A stretch of DNA of 64,000 nucleotides from DATARR01 sp036376245 (GTDB taxonomy: Bacteria > Acidobacteriota > Thermoanaerobaculia > Multivoradales > UBA5704): contig DASVAS010000040.1 of assembly GCA_036376245.1 (NCBI GenBank), positions 62,001-126,000 on the forward strand. Reading direction: 5' to 3'. Under the pieces are notes generated by a model. It saw only the letters and a program-made list of their open reading frames with translations. It was not told the DNA's origin and searched no databases. Positions 1 to 7,607 of this stretch are shown in pieces. Position numbers and translations under genes: made by a program. Numbering within the stretch: the stretch's first letter is position 1; each line of letters begins with the position of its first letter.

Positions 1-462
1 GACGCGCTGGACGCCCTGACGGAAACTCCCGGCGTGGCCCGGGCCTCCCTGGACCTCGGCGGTCAGGTCGCCGTGCTGGGAGAGCGCTGGAGCGTCCCCG
101 TGGCCGATCCGCGCCGGCGGGAACGGACCGTGGCGGAGCTGACCATCGACGGCGGCTCGGTCTCGACCTCGGGGACGTCCGAGCGGGGCCGGCACATCCT
201 GGACCCGCGGACGGGCGAGCCCGCGCCGGACTTCGGCAGCGTGACCGTCTGGGCCGCCGATCCGCTGCGCGCGGACTGCCTGTCGACGGGGCTCTATGTG
301 CTGGGCCCGGAGCGGGCCCTGGAGTGGGCGGCCACCCATCCCGGCGTCGAGGCGCTGGTGCTGCGGCCGCGGGGAGACCGCCTGGAGGCCTGGGCCAGCC
401 CCGGCCTGAAGGGGAGACTGAAAACGCTGGTTCCGGAAGTGAGGATCGAGTACCGGCAGTGA
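1..462 (+). CDS. apbE: FAD:protein FMN transferase (ApbE family), 3' part only
   Basis: The reading frame is open from the first base, so the gene starts outside the window; 153 residues of the C-terminal half are visible. It keeps the family's conserved elements in order: a GG turn (SLDLGGQV), an SGTSER stretch followed by GRHILDPRTGEP, and VTVWAADPLRADCLSTGLYVLG, which matches the metal-binding ADxxxT segment. ApbE enzymes move FMN from FAD onto a Ser/Thr of exported flavoproteins in the periplasm. The FMN-binding protein at 1847-2446 lies two genes downstream on the same strand and is the obvious substrate. The intact motifs suggest an active enzyme, unlike the second ApbE-family gene at 2875-3873. 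The upstream half cannot be assessed. Confidence 0.85.
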   Translation, partial: DALDALTETPGVARASLDLGGQVAVLGERWSVPVADPRRRERTVAELTIDGGSVSTSGTSERGRHILDPRTGEPAPDFGSVTVWAADPLRADCLSTGLYVLGPERALEWAATHPGVEALVLRPRGDRLEAWASPGLKGRLKTLVPEVRIEYRQ

Positions 463-564
463 ACAGACCGAGGGCGGCGGGCACGGCGCCAACCGTTTTC
501 CGCCCGCCGCCCTCCCGAACCCGCGGGGCGCGCCAACGCCCTGCAAGCTCTGAGGAGATCTTAC

Positions 565-1911
565 ATGCCTTTCTTTACACGGAGGATCTTGAGAAGCCTG
601 GCGCCGCTGCTGGCGCTGGGATTGTTCTTTGGAGCGGCCGCCTTCGCGCAGACCGGCTCCACCGAAGACCGGGTACGCGAGCTGGAGCGCCAGGTGGAGC
701 AGCTCCGGGCCGAGATTGCGGCGATGAAGAGCGCGGGGGAGACCGGCGACGCGGACCGCATGGCGGAGCTGGAGCGGCGGCTGGAGGTCCTGGCCGGCGA
801 GATCGAGAAGCTGACCATCGGCGAGGCCGCCACGGCCGACCAGAGCACCTTCGGCCTCGGCCCCGCGGCTTCCAAGATCTACCGCACCGACCGGGGCGTC
901 TCGATCGGCGGCTACGGCGAGCTGCGCTACCAGGACTTCGACTCCTCCCGCAGCTCCGAATTCGACCTGCTGCGCGCCATCCTCTACTTCGGCTACAAGT
1001 GGAACGACCGCTGGGTCTTCAACAGCGAGGTCGAGTACGAGCACGCCGGCGAAGAGGTGGCCCTGGAGTTCGCCTATCTCGACTATCTGTGGCGTCCCGA
1101 GGCGAACGTGCGGGCCGGCCTGGTGCTGATCCCCATGGGCTTCATCAACGAGCTGCACGAGCCCACGGTCTTCCTCGGCGCCAACCGTCCCGAGCTGGAG
1201 CGGCAGATCCTGCCCAGCACCTGGCGCGAGAACGGCTTCGGCCTGTTCGGCGACGTCGGCTCCTTCACCTACCGCACCTATCTGGTCAACGGCTTCGACG
1301 CCCGCGGCTTCACGGCCGGCGGCCTGCGGGGCGGGCGCCAGAACGGCGGCGTCGCCAAGGCGGACGACTTCGCCTGGGTGGGCCGGCTCGACTACACCGG
1401 CGTCCCGGGGCTCCTGGTGGGCGGCTCGGCCTACATCGGCAACGCGGGCCAGGATCTGGAGACCGCGGCGGGCGAGTCCATCGACGTCGGCACCACCATC
1501 TACGAAGGTCACCTGGAGTGGCGCTGGCGGGGACTGGAATTCCGCGCCCTGGGCGTCCAGGCCGAGCTCGACGACGTGGCCGATCTCAACCGCGCCCTCG
1601 GCCTCACCGGCAACCGGTCGGTCGGCGAATCGCTGCGGGGATACTACGTCCAGCTCGGCTACGACCTGCTCGCGGGCCGCGAAGGGGACCGCGCCCTGAT
1701 CCCCTACGCCCGCCTGGAGGAGTACAACACCCAGGACGAGGTGCCCGCGGGCTACCTCGCCAACCCGGCCAACGACGTCGAGACCCTGACCGTGGGGCTG
1801 GCGTTCAAGCCGATCGAGCAACTGATTCTGAAAGCGGATTACCAGAATGTCGACAATGAGGCCGGCACCGGCGTCGATACGATCAACGTCCTCCTGGGCT
1901 GGGTGTTCTAG
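565..1911 (+). CDS. outer-membrane porin with N-terminal coiled coil (phosphate-selective-porin-like)
   Basis: This 448-residue protein has a signal peptide ending near AAFAQ (about residue 29). A heptad-rich segment follows (about 32-90, RVRELERQVEQLRAEI), as in porins that carry a periplasmic coiled coil. The remainder is rich in alternating hydrophobic/aromatic strands with Gly-Asp turns and ends in WVF; a C-terminal aromatic is the usual outer-membrane beta-barrel signal. GAGGAG lies about 8 nt before the ATG. It resembles the OprP/OprO porin family in layout; the substrate cannot be told from sequence. It sits between ApbE and the FMN-binding protein, so it may serve the same extracytoplasmic electron-transfer or metal-respiration function, which is inference from context. 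Confidence 0.8.
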   Translation: MPFFTRRILRSLAPLLALGLFFGAAAFAQTGSTEDRVRELERQVEQLRAEIAAMKSAGETGDADRMAELERRLEVLAGEIEKLTIGEAATADQSTFGLGPAASKIYRTDRGVSIGGYGELRYQDFDSSRSSEFDLLRAILYFGYKWNDRWVFNSEVEYEHAGEEVALEFAYLDYLWRPEANVRAGLVLIPMGFINELHEPTVFLGANRPELERQILPSTWRENGFGLFGDVGSFTYRTYLVNGFDARGFTAGGLRGGRQNGGVAKADDFAWVGRLDYTGVPGLLVGGSAYIGNAGQDLETAAGESIDVGTTIYEGHLEWRWRGLEFRALGVQAELDDVADLNRALGLTGNRSVGESLRGYYVQLGYDLLAGREGDRALIPYARLEEYNTQDEVPAGYLANPANDVETLTVGLAFKPIEQLILKADYQNVDNEAGTGVDTINVLLGWVF

Positions 1912-2446
1912 CGCCCGCCAGGCCGTCGTCTTTCTCGCGCTCTTCCTGCTGGCCGGAGGGGCGCGGGCCAAGGTCTTCGTCACCGTGGACGAGGCCCTGA
2001 AGCTCGCGTTCCCCGGCTGCGAGGTGGCGCGGCGCACCGCGTTCCTCACCCCGGAGCAGGTCCGGCGCGCTCGGGAGCTCTCCGGGGCCGAGGTGCCCAG
2101 CGCCCTGGTCAACTACTACGCGGCCACCCGGGCGGGCCAGCCGGCCGGGACCGCGTACTTCGACACCCATCGCGTCCGCACCCTGCCGGAGACCCTGATG
2201 ATCGTCGTCGACCACCAAGGGAAGGTGGCGCGCGTCGAGGTGATCTCGTTCCGCGAGCCGGAGGACTACCTGCCCCGGGGCGTCTGGTACGAGCAGTTCC
2301 GCGGCAAGGCCCTGGGGCCCGACCTGCAGCTCAAGCGCGACATCCGGCCGGTCACCGGGGCCACGCTGACGGCCCGGGCCACCACCGACGCGGTCCGCCG
2401 GGTGCTGGCCCTGCACCAGGTCGTCGCCGGAAAGGGCAAGCCATGA
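1847..2446 (+). CDS. exported FMN-binding domain protein
   Basis: This is a protein of about 199 residues whose start overlaps the 3' end of the porin; the ATG at 1847 or the one at 1856 would both give a long N-region followed by the hydrophobic stretch VVFLALFLLAGGARA. The C-terminal half is an FMN_bind domain: VEVISFREPEDY, then KRDIRPVTGATLTA. The VTGAT segment is the site at which ApbE couples FMN to a Thr by a phosphoester bond in this family. The following gene starts inside its stop codon (ATGA), so translation is coupled. With ApbE upstream and a multi-helix membrane protein downstream it forms a small flavin-based electron-transfer unit similar in idea to RnfG/NqrC modules. The redox partner is not visible. 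Confidence 0.8.
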   Translation: MSTMRPAPASIRSTSSWAGCSSARQAVVFLALFLLAGGARAKVFVTVDEALKLAFPGCEVARRTAFLTPEQVRRARELSGAEVPSALVNYYAATRAGQPAGTAYFDTHRVRTLPETLMIVVDHQGKVARVEVISFREPEDYLPRGVWYEQFRGKALGPDLQLKRDIRPVTGATLTARATTDAVRRVLALHQVVAGKGKP

Positions 2447-3033
2447 GCCTTTTCGAGAGATTGATGCTCCACGGCTCGAACCTCCTGGTGGGGGGGACGG
2501 GCCTGGTCTACGCCTGGATGATCTACCTCGCGCGGCCCGCCGATCCCTACGCGCTGGTCAACCATCCCTGGCAGCCCCACGCTCAGCACCTGCACGTGCT
2601 GTTCGCGCCGCTGGTGGTCTTCGCCGCCGGCCTGGTCTGGCGCCGGCACATCTGGGCTCATTTCCGCCGAGGGGTGCGGGGCCGGCGGCGGAGCGGCCTC
2701 TCGCTCCTCCTGACCCTGGTGCCGATGGTGGTTTCGGGCTATCTCATCCAGACCGCGGTGGACGGCGGGTGGCGGAAGATCTGGGTGGGCGTCCACCTCG
2801 CGGCCTCGGCGATGTGGCTGCTGGCCTACCTGGGGCACCAGGTGCCGGTGCTGCTCTCGCGGTCGCGGCGGCGGCTACCTCCGGTCGCGGCTGACGTCGG
2901 ACCAGCGGTAGTCCACGTGGAGCGGCGCGCCGGCGCCGGTGCCCAGGAACCAGAGCACGGAAGGCCGGGGGCGCAGGGAGCCCAGGCGGAGCTGGCCCTC
3001 GCGGGGGCCGAAGATCAGCATCGACGCCGCTAA
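2443..3033 (+). CDS. small multi-pass membrane protein, cytochrome-b-like
   Basis: The start overlaps the stop of the FMN-binding gene by 4 nt. Residues 1-142 contain about four hydrophobic helices (LLVGGTGLVYAWMIYLA, LFAPLVVFAAGLVW, LSLLLTLVPMVVSGYLI, VGVHLAASAMWLLAYLG). Histidines occur at helix ends (HAQHLHVLF, RRHIWAH, VGVHL, LGHQ), a pattern seen in b-type haem membrane proteins that reduce periplasmic flavoproteins; haem binding is inference. After residue about 145 the sequence turns Arg/Ala/Gly-rich and lies antisense to the coding region of the convergent ApbE-like gene, so the last 50 residues look like read-through rather than a designed domain. No family name is claimed. Confidence 0.65.
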   Translation: MSLFERLMLHGSNLLVGGTGLVYAWMIYLARPADPYALVNHPWQPHAQHLHVLFAPLVVFAAGLVWRRHIWAHFRRGVRGRRRSGLSLLLTLVPMVVSGYLIQTAVDGGWRKIWVGVHLAASAMWLLAYLGHQVPVLLSRSRRRLPPVAADVGPAVVHVERRAGAGAQEPEHGRPGAQGAQAELALAGAEDQHRRR

Positions 3034-3873
3034 TCCCTGGGCGTCCGCGGCCAGATCGGTGACCGTGATGACGGTCAGCACGCCCTGCGCGGGCCGGCCG
3101 CTCCTCAGATTGAGGTAGGCGGCGCGCCCCGCGGTCCCTTGAGGATGGTCCGACTGCGCCGCCACCGCCAGCGAGCGGTCGCGCAGGTGGACCTGACCGG
3201 GCGGCTCCTCCAGGCCCGGCACCTCCGGCAGCCGCACCGGCCATCCCTTGCCGGCGGGACCCGGTCCGATGGCCCGGTAGACTCCGCCGACGCGGACGAA
3301 TCCATTGCTCACTCCCTGCTGGCGCAGGATCTCGACCGCCCGGTCCACCGCGGCGCCTTCCGCGAACCCCCAGAGGTCCAGGCCCGCTCCCGCCCCCAGC
3401 GCCACGGTGCCCTTGGTCTTGTCGAGAGCGAGGAGCCCGCAGGCCGCCAGGGGCCTCGCCTCGTCCACGCGCTCCGGCGCGGGCGGCTCCGGGACCTCGG
3501 CGCGCAGGCCCCAGAGCGCGTAGAGCCCGCGGCCCAGGGGACCATGGGCCCCCTCGGACCAGAGGCAGAAGTTCCAGGCGCGGTCCAGCGCGGCGAGCAG
3601 GCGGGCGTCGACGGGTTGCGGCCCCTTGCCCGCCGCCGCGTTCAGGGCCGCGAGGCCTCCCTCGGGACGGACCGGGTCCGCCAGCTTCTCCATCTCCGCC
3701 GCCTCGGAGAAGGCGCGGCGGATGGCCGCCTCGGCAGCCGCGCGCGGGAGGTCCCGGACCTCGACCTCCATGGGTCGGCCGAAGGCCTGACCGGCCAGGC
3801 GGAGCGGCTGGACAGGGGCTTGAGGATCGGCGGGCACGGCCCCCAGGAAGAGAGCGAGCAGCAAGGGAAGCAT
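2875..3873 (-). CDS. ApbE-family protein with degenerate active site
   Basis: A 332-residue exported protein (signal MLPLLLALFLGAVPA) with the ApbE layout: FGRPMEVEV at the N-terminus, LDLWGFAEGAAVDRAVEIL (family: iDLgGiAKGyavD), VRVGGVYRAIG, and VTDLAADAQGLAASMLIFG near the C-terminus. Aligned against the intact partial gene at 1-462, the His of HILDP becomes Ala (AAYLNLRSG). The ADxxST metal site becomes AQGLAA, so the metal-binding Asp and Thr are missing. The protein is therefore probably not a competent FMN transferase; it may be a binding or chaperone-like paralogue, or decaying. It converges on the membrane-protein gene 2443-3033 and overlaps its 3' end by 159 bp. Confidence 0.75.
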   Translation of the reverse strand: MLPLLLALFLGAVPADPQAPVQPLRLAGQAFGRPMEVEVRDLPRAAAEAAIRRAFSEAAEMEKLADPVRPEGGLAALNAAAGKGPQPVDARLLAALDRAWNFCLWSEGAHGPLGRGLYALWGLRAEVPEPPAPERVDEARPLAACGLLALDKTKGTVALGAGAGLDLWGFAEGAAVDRAVEILRQQGVSNGFVRVGGVYRAIGPGPAGKGWPVRLPEVPGLEEPPGQVHLRDRSLAVAAQSDHPQGTAGRAAYLNLRSGRPAQGVLTVITVTDLAADAQGLAASMLIFGPREGQLRLGSLRPRPSVLWFLGTGAGAPLHVDYRWSDVSRDRR

Positions 3874-3891
3874 GGGAAGGATGATACGGCC

Positions 3892-4542
3892 TCAGCCGTC
3901 CGCGCGCACCAGGAAGCAGTCGAGCACGGCGCGGAAGGCGGCGCGCAGCTCGGCCCCGTCGTAGTCGGCCGGGAAGCTGTTCGCGCGGATGGCCAGGACC
4001 TGGTCGCGCAGCAGGCCCTCGTAGGCGCCCATCATCGCCGACCGGACCGCATGCGGGTGGAGGTCCTGGCGCAGCACGCCCGTCTCCCGCATCTGCTTCA
4101 GCAGGCCGTCGATGATGCCGAGCACCTGCTGAAACCCTTGCGTCAGCAGCACCATGTGACCGTGCTTCCGGATGCGGCGCCCTTCGAGGAGCATCAGGGT
4201 CCGCATCTCCCTGTCCTTCTCCAGGCCCGAGATGAAGAGCTCCGTCAACGCCCGCAGCTTGTCGAGCGGCGAGCCGGGACCCTCCTGAACGTTCCGGACG
4301 CCGAACGCCATCTGCTGCCAGGCCTTGTCGAAGATGGCTTCGAGCAGCCCTTCCTTGCTGCCGAAGTGCTTGATGAGCTGGGATTCGCTGGTGCCCGCCA
4401 GGCGGGCGATGGCCGAGGTGGTGGTGTTCTCGTAGCCGTCTTCGGCGAAGAGCCGGCGCCCGGCCTGCAGGATGCGGTCGTGGGAAGACAGCTCGGAGCG
4501 CGTATCGTCCAGGCTGGCCGCTTGAAATTCACCCTTGCCCAT
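3892..4542 (-). CDS. TetR/AcrR-family transcriptional regulator
   Basis: A 216-residue protein, typical in length for TetR regulators. Residues about 24-70 form the family's helix-turn-helix: HDRILQAGRRLFAEDGYENTTTSAIARLAGTSESQLIKHFGSKEGLLEAIF, with the tyrosine/phenylalanine-rich end replaced by IKHFGSKEG. The C-terminal ligand-binding region is variable and gives no clue to the inducer. A 15-bp palindrome at 4581-4595, close to a plausible promoter, is a likely operator for autoregulation. The downstream gene is the ApbE-like 2875-3873 (18-nt gap), so the regulator may control it. Confidence 0.85.
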   Translation of the reverse strand: MGKGEFQAASLDDTRSELSSHDRILQAGRRLFAEDGYENTTTSAIARLAGTSESQLIKHFGSKEGLLEAIFDKAWQQMAFGVRNVQEGPGSPLDKLRALTELFISGLEKDREMRTLMLLEGRRIRKHGHMVLLTQGFQQVLGIIDGLLKQMRETGVLRQDLHPHAVRSAMMGAYEGLLRDQVLAIRANSFPADYDGAELRAAFRAVLDCFLVRADG

Positions 4543-4580
4543 AAGCTCAAATATCTTAGTACGGCGATGGCATTAAGCAA

Positions 4581-4595
4581 AGTGGTAGCACCACT
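4581..4595. promoter_or_regulatory. palindrome AGTGGT-AGC-ACCACT, putative TetR operator
   Basis: A perfect 6+3+6 palindrome lies 39 nt upstream of the tetR start. On the minus strand TTGCTT followed after 16 nt by TAAGAT makes a plausible sigma-70 promoter just downstream, so the palindrome overlaps or abuts the -35 region. TetR dimers bind 13-17 bp palindromes near their own promoters, which fits; binding is inferred. Confidence 0.4.
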
Positions 4596-4662
4596 ATTGA
4601 CCTGATGTTACAGCCGTGTGATAATCCGGGATAAAGGAACAACAAACTCCTCAATCCCCTCG

Positions 4663-4699
4663 GGGCCGTTCTTAAGCCTTCCCTCGGCTTTGACGGCCC
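4663..4699. terminator. nested hairpin between tyrS and tetR
   Basis: GGGCCGT (4663-4669) pairs with ACGGCCC (4693-4699), and AAGCC/GGCTT form an inner stem. It lies just past the tyrS stop codon on the minus strand. A T-run occurs only on the plus-strand side (4702-4706), so it is not a textbook intrinsic terminator for tyrS. The rest of 4543-4713 holds the tetR promoter region and no gene. Confidence 0.35.
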
Positions 4700-4713
4700 A
4701 CCTTTTTACTTTC

Positions 4714-5937
4714 TCAGCTCAGGTGAATGCGGGCGAAACGCCGCTTGCCGACCTTGAAGAGATAAGGCTCCGGCCTGGGCGTCAGCTCCAGGAAGGGGTT
4801 GTCGGTCCGCTGGCCGTCGATGGACACCGCCCCCTGCTGGATCAGCCGCCGCGCCTCGCCGTTGCTCGGCGCCAGCTCCGCGGCGGTCAGCAGCTTGAGG
4901 AGGGTCCAGGAGCCCTCCAGGTCCCGCTCCGGCACGTCGTCCGGCACGCCGCCGCCGGCGAAGACGTTCTCGAACTCGGCTTCCGCCTGGACCGCGGCCT
5001 CCTCGCCGTGGAACTGGGCCGCCAGCCGCCGCGCCAGCTCCTGCTTGACGCCCTTGGGATGGAGCTCCCCCGCTTCGACCCGCCGGCGGCGCTCCGCGAT
5101 CTCTGCCTGGGGCAGGTCGGTGAGGAGCAGGTACCAGTCCCACATCAGCGAGTCGGGGATGGACATCGTCTTGCCGTAGATCTCCCGGGCCGGGTCCTCG
5201 ACGGCGATGGCGTTGCCCAGGCTCTTGGACATCTTCTCGTGGCCGTCGAGCCCCACCAGCAGGGGCACGGTGAGGACCACCTGCGGCTCCATTCCCTCTT
5301 CCTTCATCAGGTCCCGGCCCACCAGCAGGTTGAAGATCTGGTCGTGGCCGCCCAGCTCGACGTCGGCCTGGAGGGCGACGGAGTCGTAGGCCTGCGCCAG
5401 CGGGTAGAGCAGCTCGTGAAGGTGGATCGGCCGGCCTTCCTGGAAGCGGGTGCGGAAGTCCTCGCGCTCCATCATGCGGGCCAGCGTGTAGCGGCCGGCG
5501 AGGCGGATCATGCCCTGGGAGCCGAGCTGGCCGAGCCAGCGGTTGTTGTAGTCGACCACCGTCTCCTTCTCATCCAGCACCCGGAAGACCTGCCGCTGGT
5601 AGGTGAGGGAGTTGGCCTGCACCTCCTCCTCGTTGAGCTGCGGCCGGGTGGCCTTCTTGCCGGTCGGGTCGCCGATGCGGGCCGTGAAGTCGCCGATCAG
5701 GAAGACGACCCGGTGGCCGAGCTGCTGGAAATGCCGCATCTTGCGCAGCAGCACGGTGTGGCCGAGGTGGAGGTCGGGGGAGGAGGGATCGAAGCCGGCC
5801 TTGACCGTCAGCGGCTTGCCGGCCTTGCGGGACTTCTCCAGCTTGGCGCGGAGCTGCGCCTCGTCGACGAGATCGACGCTGCCGCGCCGGAGCAGCTCCA
5901 TCTGCTCCTCGACCGGGGGGAAGTCTCTTTCGGGCAT
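4714..5937 (-). CDS. tyrS: tyrosyl-tRNA synthetase
   Basis: A 407-residue class I aminoacyl-tRNA synthetase that charges tRNA-Tyr. The Rossmann fold carries HLGH at residues 57-60 (the HIGH signature) within AGFDPSSPDLHLGHT, and KMSKS at 235-239. The ARIGDPTGKK segment and the QAYDS/GGHDQ tyrosine-pocket elements are present. The C-terminal ~65 residues (NGEARRLIQQGAVSIDGQ) are an S4-like RNA-binding domain. The ATG directly follows the stop codon of the upstream glycosyltransferase, so the two are cotranscribed. It is the last gene of the long leftward cluster before tetR. Confidence 0.95.
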   Translation of the reverse strand: MPERDFPPVEEQMELLRRGSVDLVDEAQLRAKLEKSRKAGKPLTVKAGFDPSSPDLHLGHTVLLRKMRHFQQLGHRVVFLIGDFTARIGDPTGKKATRPQLNEEEVQANSLTYQRQVFRVLDEKETVVDYNNRWLGQLGSQGMIRLAGRYTLARMMEREDFRTRFQEGRPIHLHELLYPLAQAYDSVALQADVELGGHDQIFNLLVGRDLMKEEGMEPQVVLTVPLLVGLDGHEKMSKSLGNAIAVEDPAREIYGKTMSIPDSLMWDWYLLLTDLPQAEIAERRRRVEAGELHPKGVKQELARRLAAQFHGEEAAVQAEAEFENVFAGGGVPDDVPERDLEGSWTLLKLLTAAELAPSNGEARRLIQQGAVSIDGQRTDNPFLELTPRPEPYLFKVGKRRFARIHLS

Positions 5938-6669
5938 CTAGAAGTTGATGTACTCGAGCTCGGGTTTGAACGCGGGGCCCGCCTGCACCCCGTGGCGCAG
6001 GGGCGGCTGCTTGAACTGCAGCACCATGAACGCCCCGAAGACGGCGCCGAACATCTTATACCGGGCCCGGAATCCCTGGATGAGGCCGCGCTTCTTCTCC
6101 TTGACCAGGTGCTTGAGGTTGTACATCACCGTGGTGGTGGTGCGGCACCCGAGCTGGCGGCAGGCCCAGTTGAGGCCGGTCTCGACGGCGAAGCCCTCCA
6201 GGTGGCTGTCCGGCACGGCCTCGAAGATGTTCCGGCGCAGGCAGCGGATGCCCGAGAGCAGCGGGCCGGTGCTGTCCTGGATCGCGTTGATCACCCGGCC
6301 CCGGTTGCGGATGCCGACGTTCATGTCGGAGCGGCCGGAGAGGACCGGCTCCATGAGGCGGCTCAGCAGGTCGCCCGTGAGATTCGTGATGTCGCCGTCC
6401 ACGAAGAGCAGGACGGGGGCGTCGGTGTGCGCGACCCCGACGGCCATCGCCCGCCCCTTGCCCTGGTTCTGGCGCAGGTGGATGGTCCGCATCCCCATGC
6501 CGCGGGCGATTTCGACGGTACCGTCCGTCGAGCCGTCGGAGACCACGAGGATCTCGTCGATGCCGGGGGTGGACTTCAGGACCGAGAGGACCTCGGTCAG
6601 CGTCGCTTCCTCATTGTACGCGGGCACGATCGCGGCGACGCGAAGGTCTCCTCCAGAGGCTTTCCTCAT
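5938..6669 (-). CDS. family 2 glycosyltransferase
   Basis: A 243-residue GT-A glycosyltransferase. The N-terminus has VAAIVPAYNEEATLTEVL, then ILVVSDGSTDGT and VLLFVDGDITNL, where DGD is the DxD metal/nucleotide-sugar motif. Conserved features downstream include SGIRCLRRN and LEGFAVETGLNWA, similar to polyprenyl-phosphate and glucosyl-glycerate-type GT2 enzymes. There is no long C-terminal membrane region. An upstream in-frame ATG at 6747 exists, but the ATG at 6669 is preceded by GGGAGGG at 8-nt spacing and begins right before the conserved fold, so it is preferred. The acceptor is unknown. Confidence 0.85.
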   Translation of the reverse strand: MRKASGGDLRVAAIVPAYNEEATLTEVLSVLKSTPGIDEILVVSDGSTDGTVEIARGMGMRTIHLRQNQGKGRAMAVGVAHTDAPVLLFVDGDITNLTGDLLSRLMEPVLSGRSDMNVGIRNRGRVINAIQDSTGPLLSGIRCLRRNIFEAVPDSHLEGFAVETGLNWACRQLGCRTTTTVMYNLKHLVKEKKRGLIQGFRARYKMFGAVFGAFMVLQFKQPPLRHGVQAGPAFKPELEYINF

Positions 6670-6779
6670 CACAGCCCTCCCGCTCTGCCGACGTGCAAGA
6701 TTCCGGCCCGCCCTGGCTTGGGCGGCAGGCGGCGGAAGAATACCCAAACCCCCGCCATTCTGTCATCCAATTCTGTCAT

Positions 6780-7607
6780 CTACTGGAGCCAGGCCGGCGG
6801 GGCGGGGTCCGCCAGGGCTCCCGGAAGCAGCTCGCCCTCCGCCACCACCCGGGCGTCCCCGGCCAGCGACCACAGGTCCCGCGCGGCGTCGCCGTCCACC
6901 TCCAGCGCGAAGCCGCTCTGGGTCTCGACGCGCAGCGGCAGCCGGGCCGCCCCGGTCGCCAGACCGACGGCGGCGCCGGCCAGGACGCCGGTGCCGCAGG
7001 AGAGGGTCTCGTCCTCCACCCCCCTCTCGAACGTACGGATCTGCATACGGTCCTGTTTCGGGAAACGGACGAAGTTGACGTTGGTCCCCGGCGGCCCGAA
7101 AGCCGGGTGCCGCCGGATCTCCCGGCCCAGATCCCGCACGGGCGCGCCCTCCAGGCCCGCCGGCCAGGGCAGCACGTAGTGGGGCACCCCGACCACGATG
7201 CGGTACCCCTCGCAGGACGCCCCGCCCACCTCCAGGGTCAGCTCCCGCGGCCCCTCCGCCGGAGCCGGCAGGTCGACCGCCACGCGGGAGTCGTCGATCC
7301 AACGGGCCGCGACGACGCCGGCCCCCGTCCGGATGCTCACCGTATCCGTCGCCCATTGGAGGTGGAAGGCGAGCTGGGCGGCGCAGCGGGTGCCGTTCAG
7401 GCAGAGGTCGGCCGGCAAGCCGTCGGCGTTGAAGTACTCCATGGTGGCGCCGCCTTCCGCCCGGCGGAGCACGAACAGGCCGTCCCCCCCGACCGAGACG
7501 CCGCGCCGGCACCAGGCGCGGATCGTCTCGGGAGAGGGGGGCGGGGAGATCTCCGCCAGGGCCAGGAAGTCGTTGCCGCTGCCGGAGACCTTGAAGAACC
7601 GCGTCAT
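6780..7607 (-). CDS. dapF: diaminopimelate epimerase
   Basis: A 275-residue enzyme interconverting LL- and meso-diaminopimelate for lysine and peptidoglycan synthesis. The two catalytic cysteines are visible: C69 in NADGLPADLCLNGTRC and C204 in EDETLSCGTGV. The N-terminus FFKVSGSGNDFLAL is characteristic. The first Cys is followed by LNG where most homologues have GNG, a mild deviation. Its ATG overlaps the stop of the FN3 lipoprotein gene (ATGA). There are 110 nt to the glycosyltransferase downstream. Confidence 0.92.
   Translation of the reverse strand: MTRFFKVSGSGNDFLALAEISPPPSPETIRAWCRRGVSVGGDGLFVLRRAEGGATMEYFNADGLPADLCLNGTRCAAQLAFHLQWATDTVSIRTGAGVVAARWIDDSRVAVDLPAPAEGPRELTLEVGGASCEGYRIVVGVPHYVLPWPAGLEGAPVRDLGREIRRHPAFGPPGTNVNFVRFPKQDRMQIRTFERGVEDETLSCGTGVLAGAAVGLATGAARLPLRVETQSGFALEVDGDAARDLWSLAGDARVVAEGELLPGALADPAPPAWLQ

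Noticed and set aside
4618..7179. Very long + strand open frame opposite tyrS and the glycosyltransferase
   Set aside because: Its translation is a low-complexity shadow of well-recognised minus-strand genes; such antisense frames are common in high-GC DNA.
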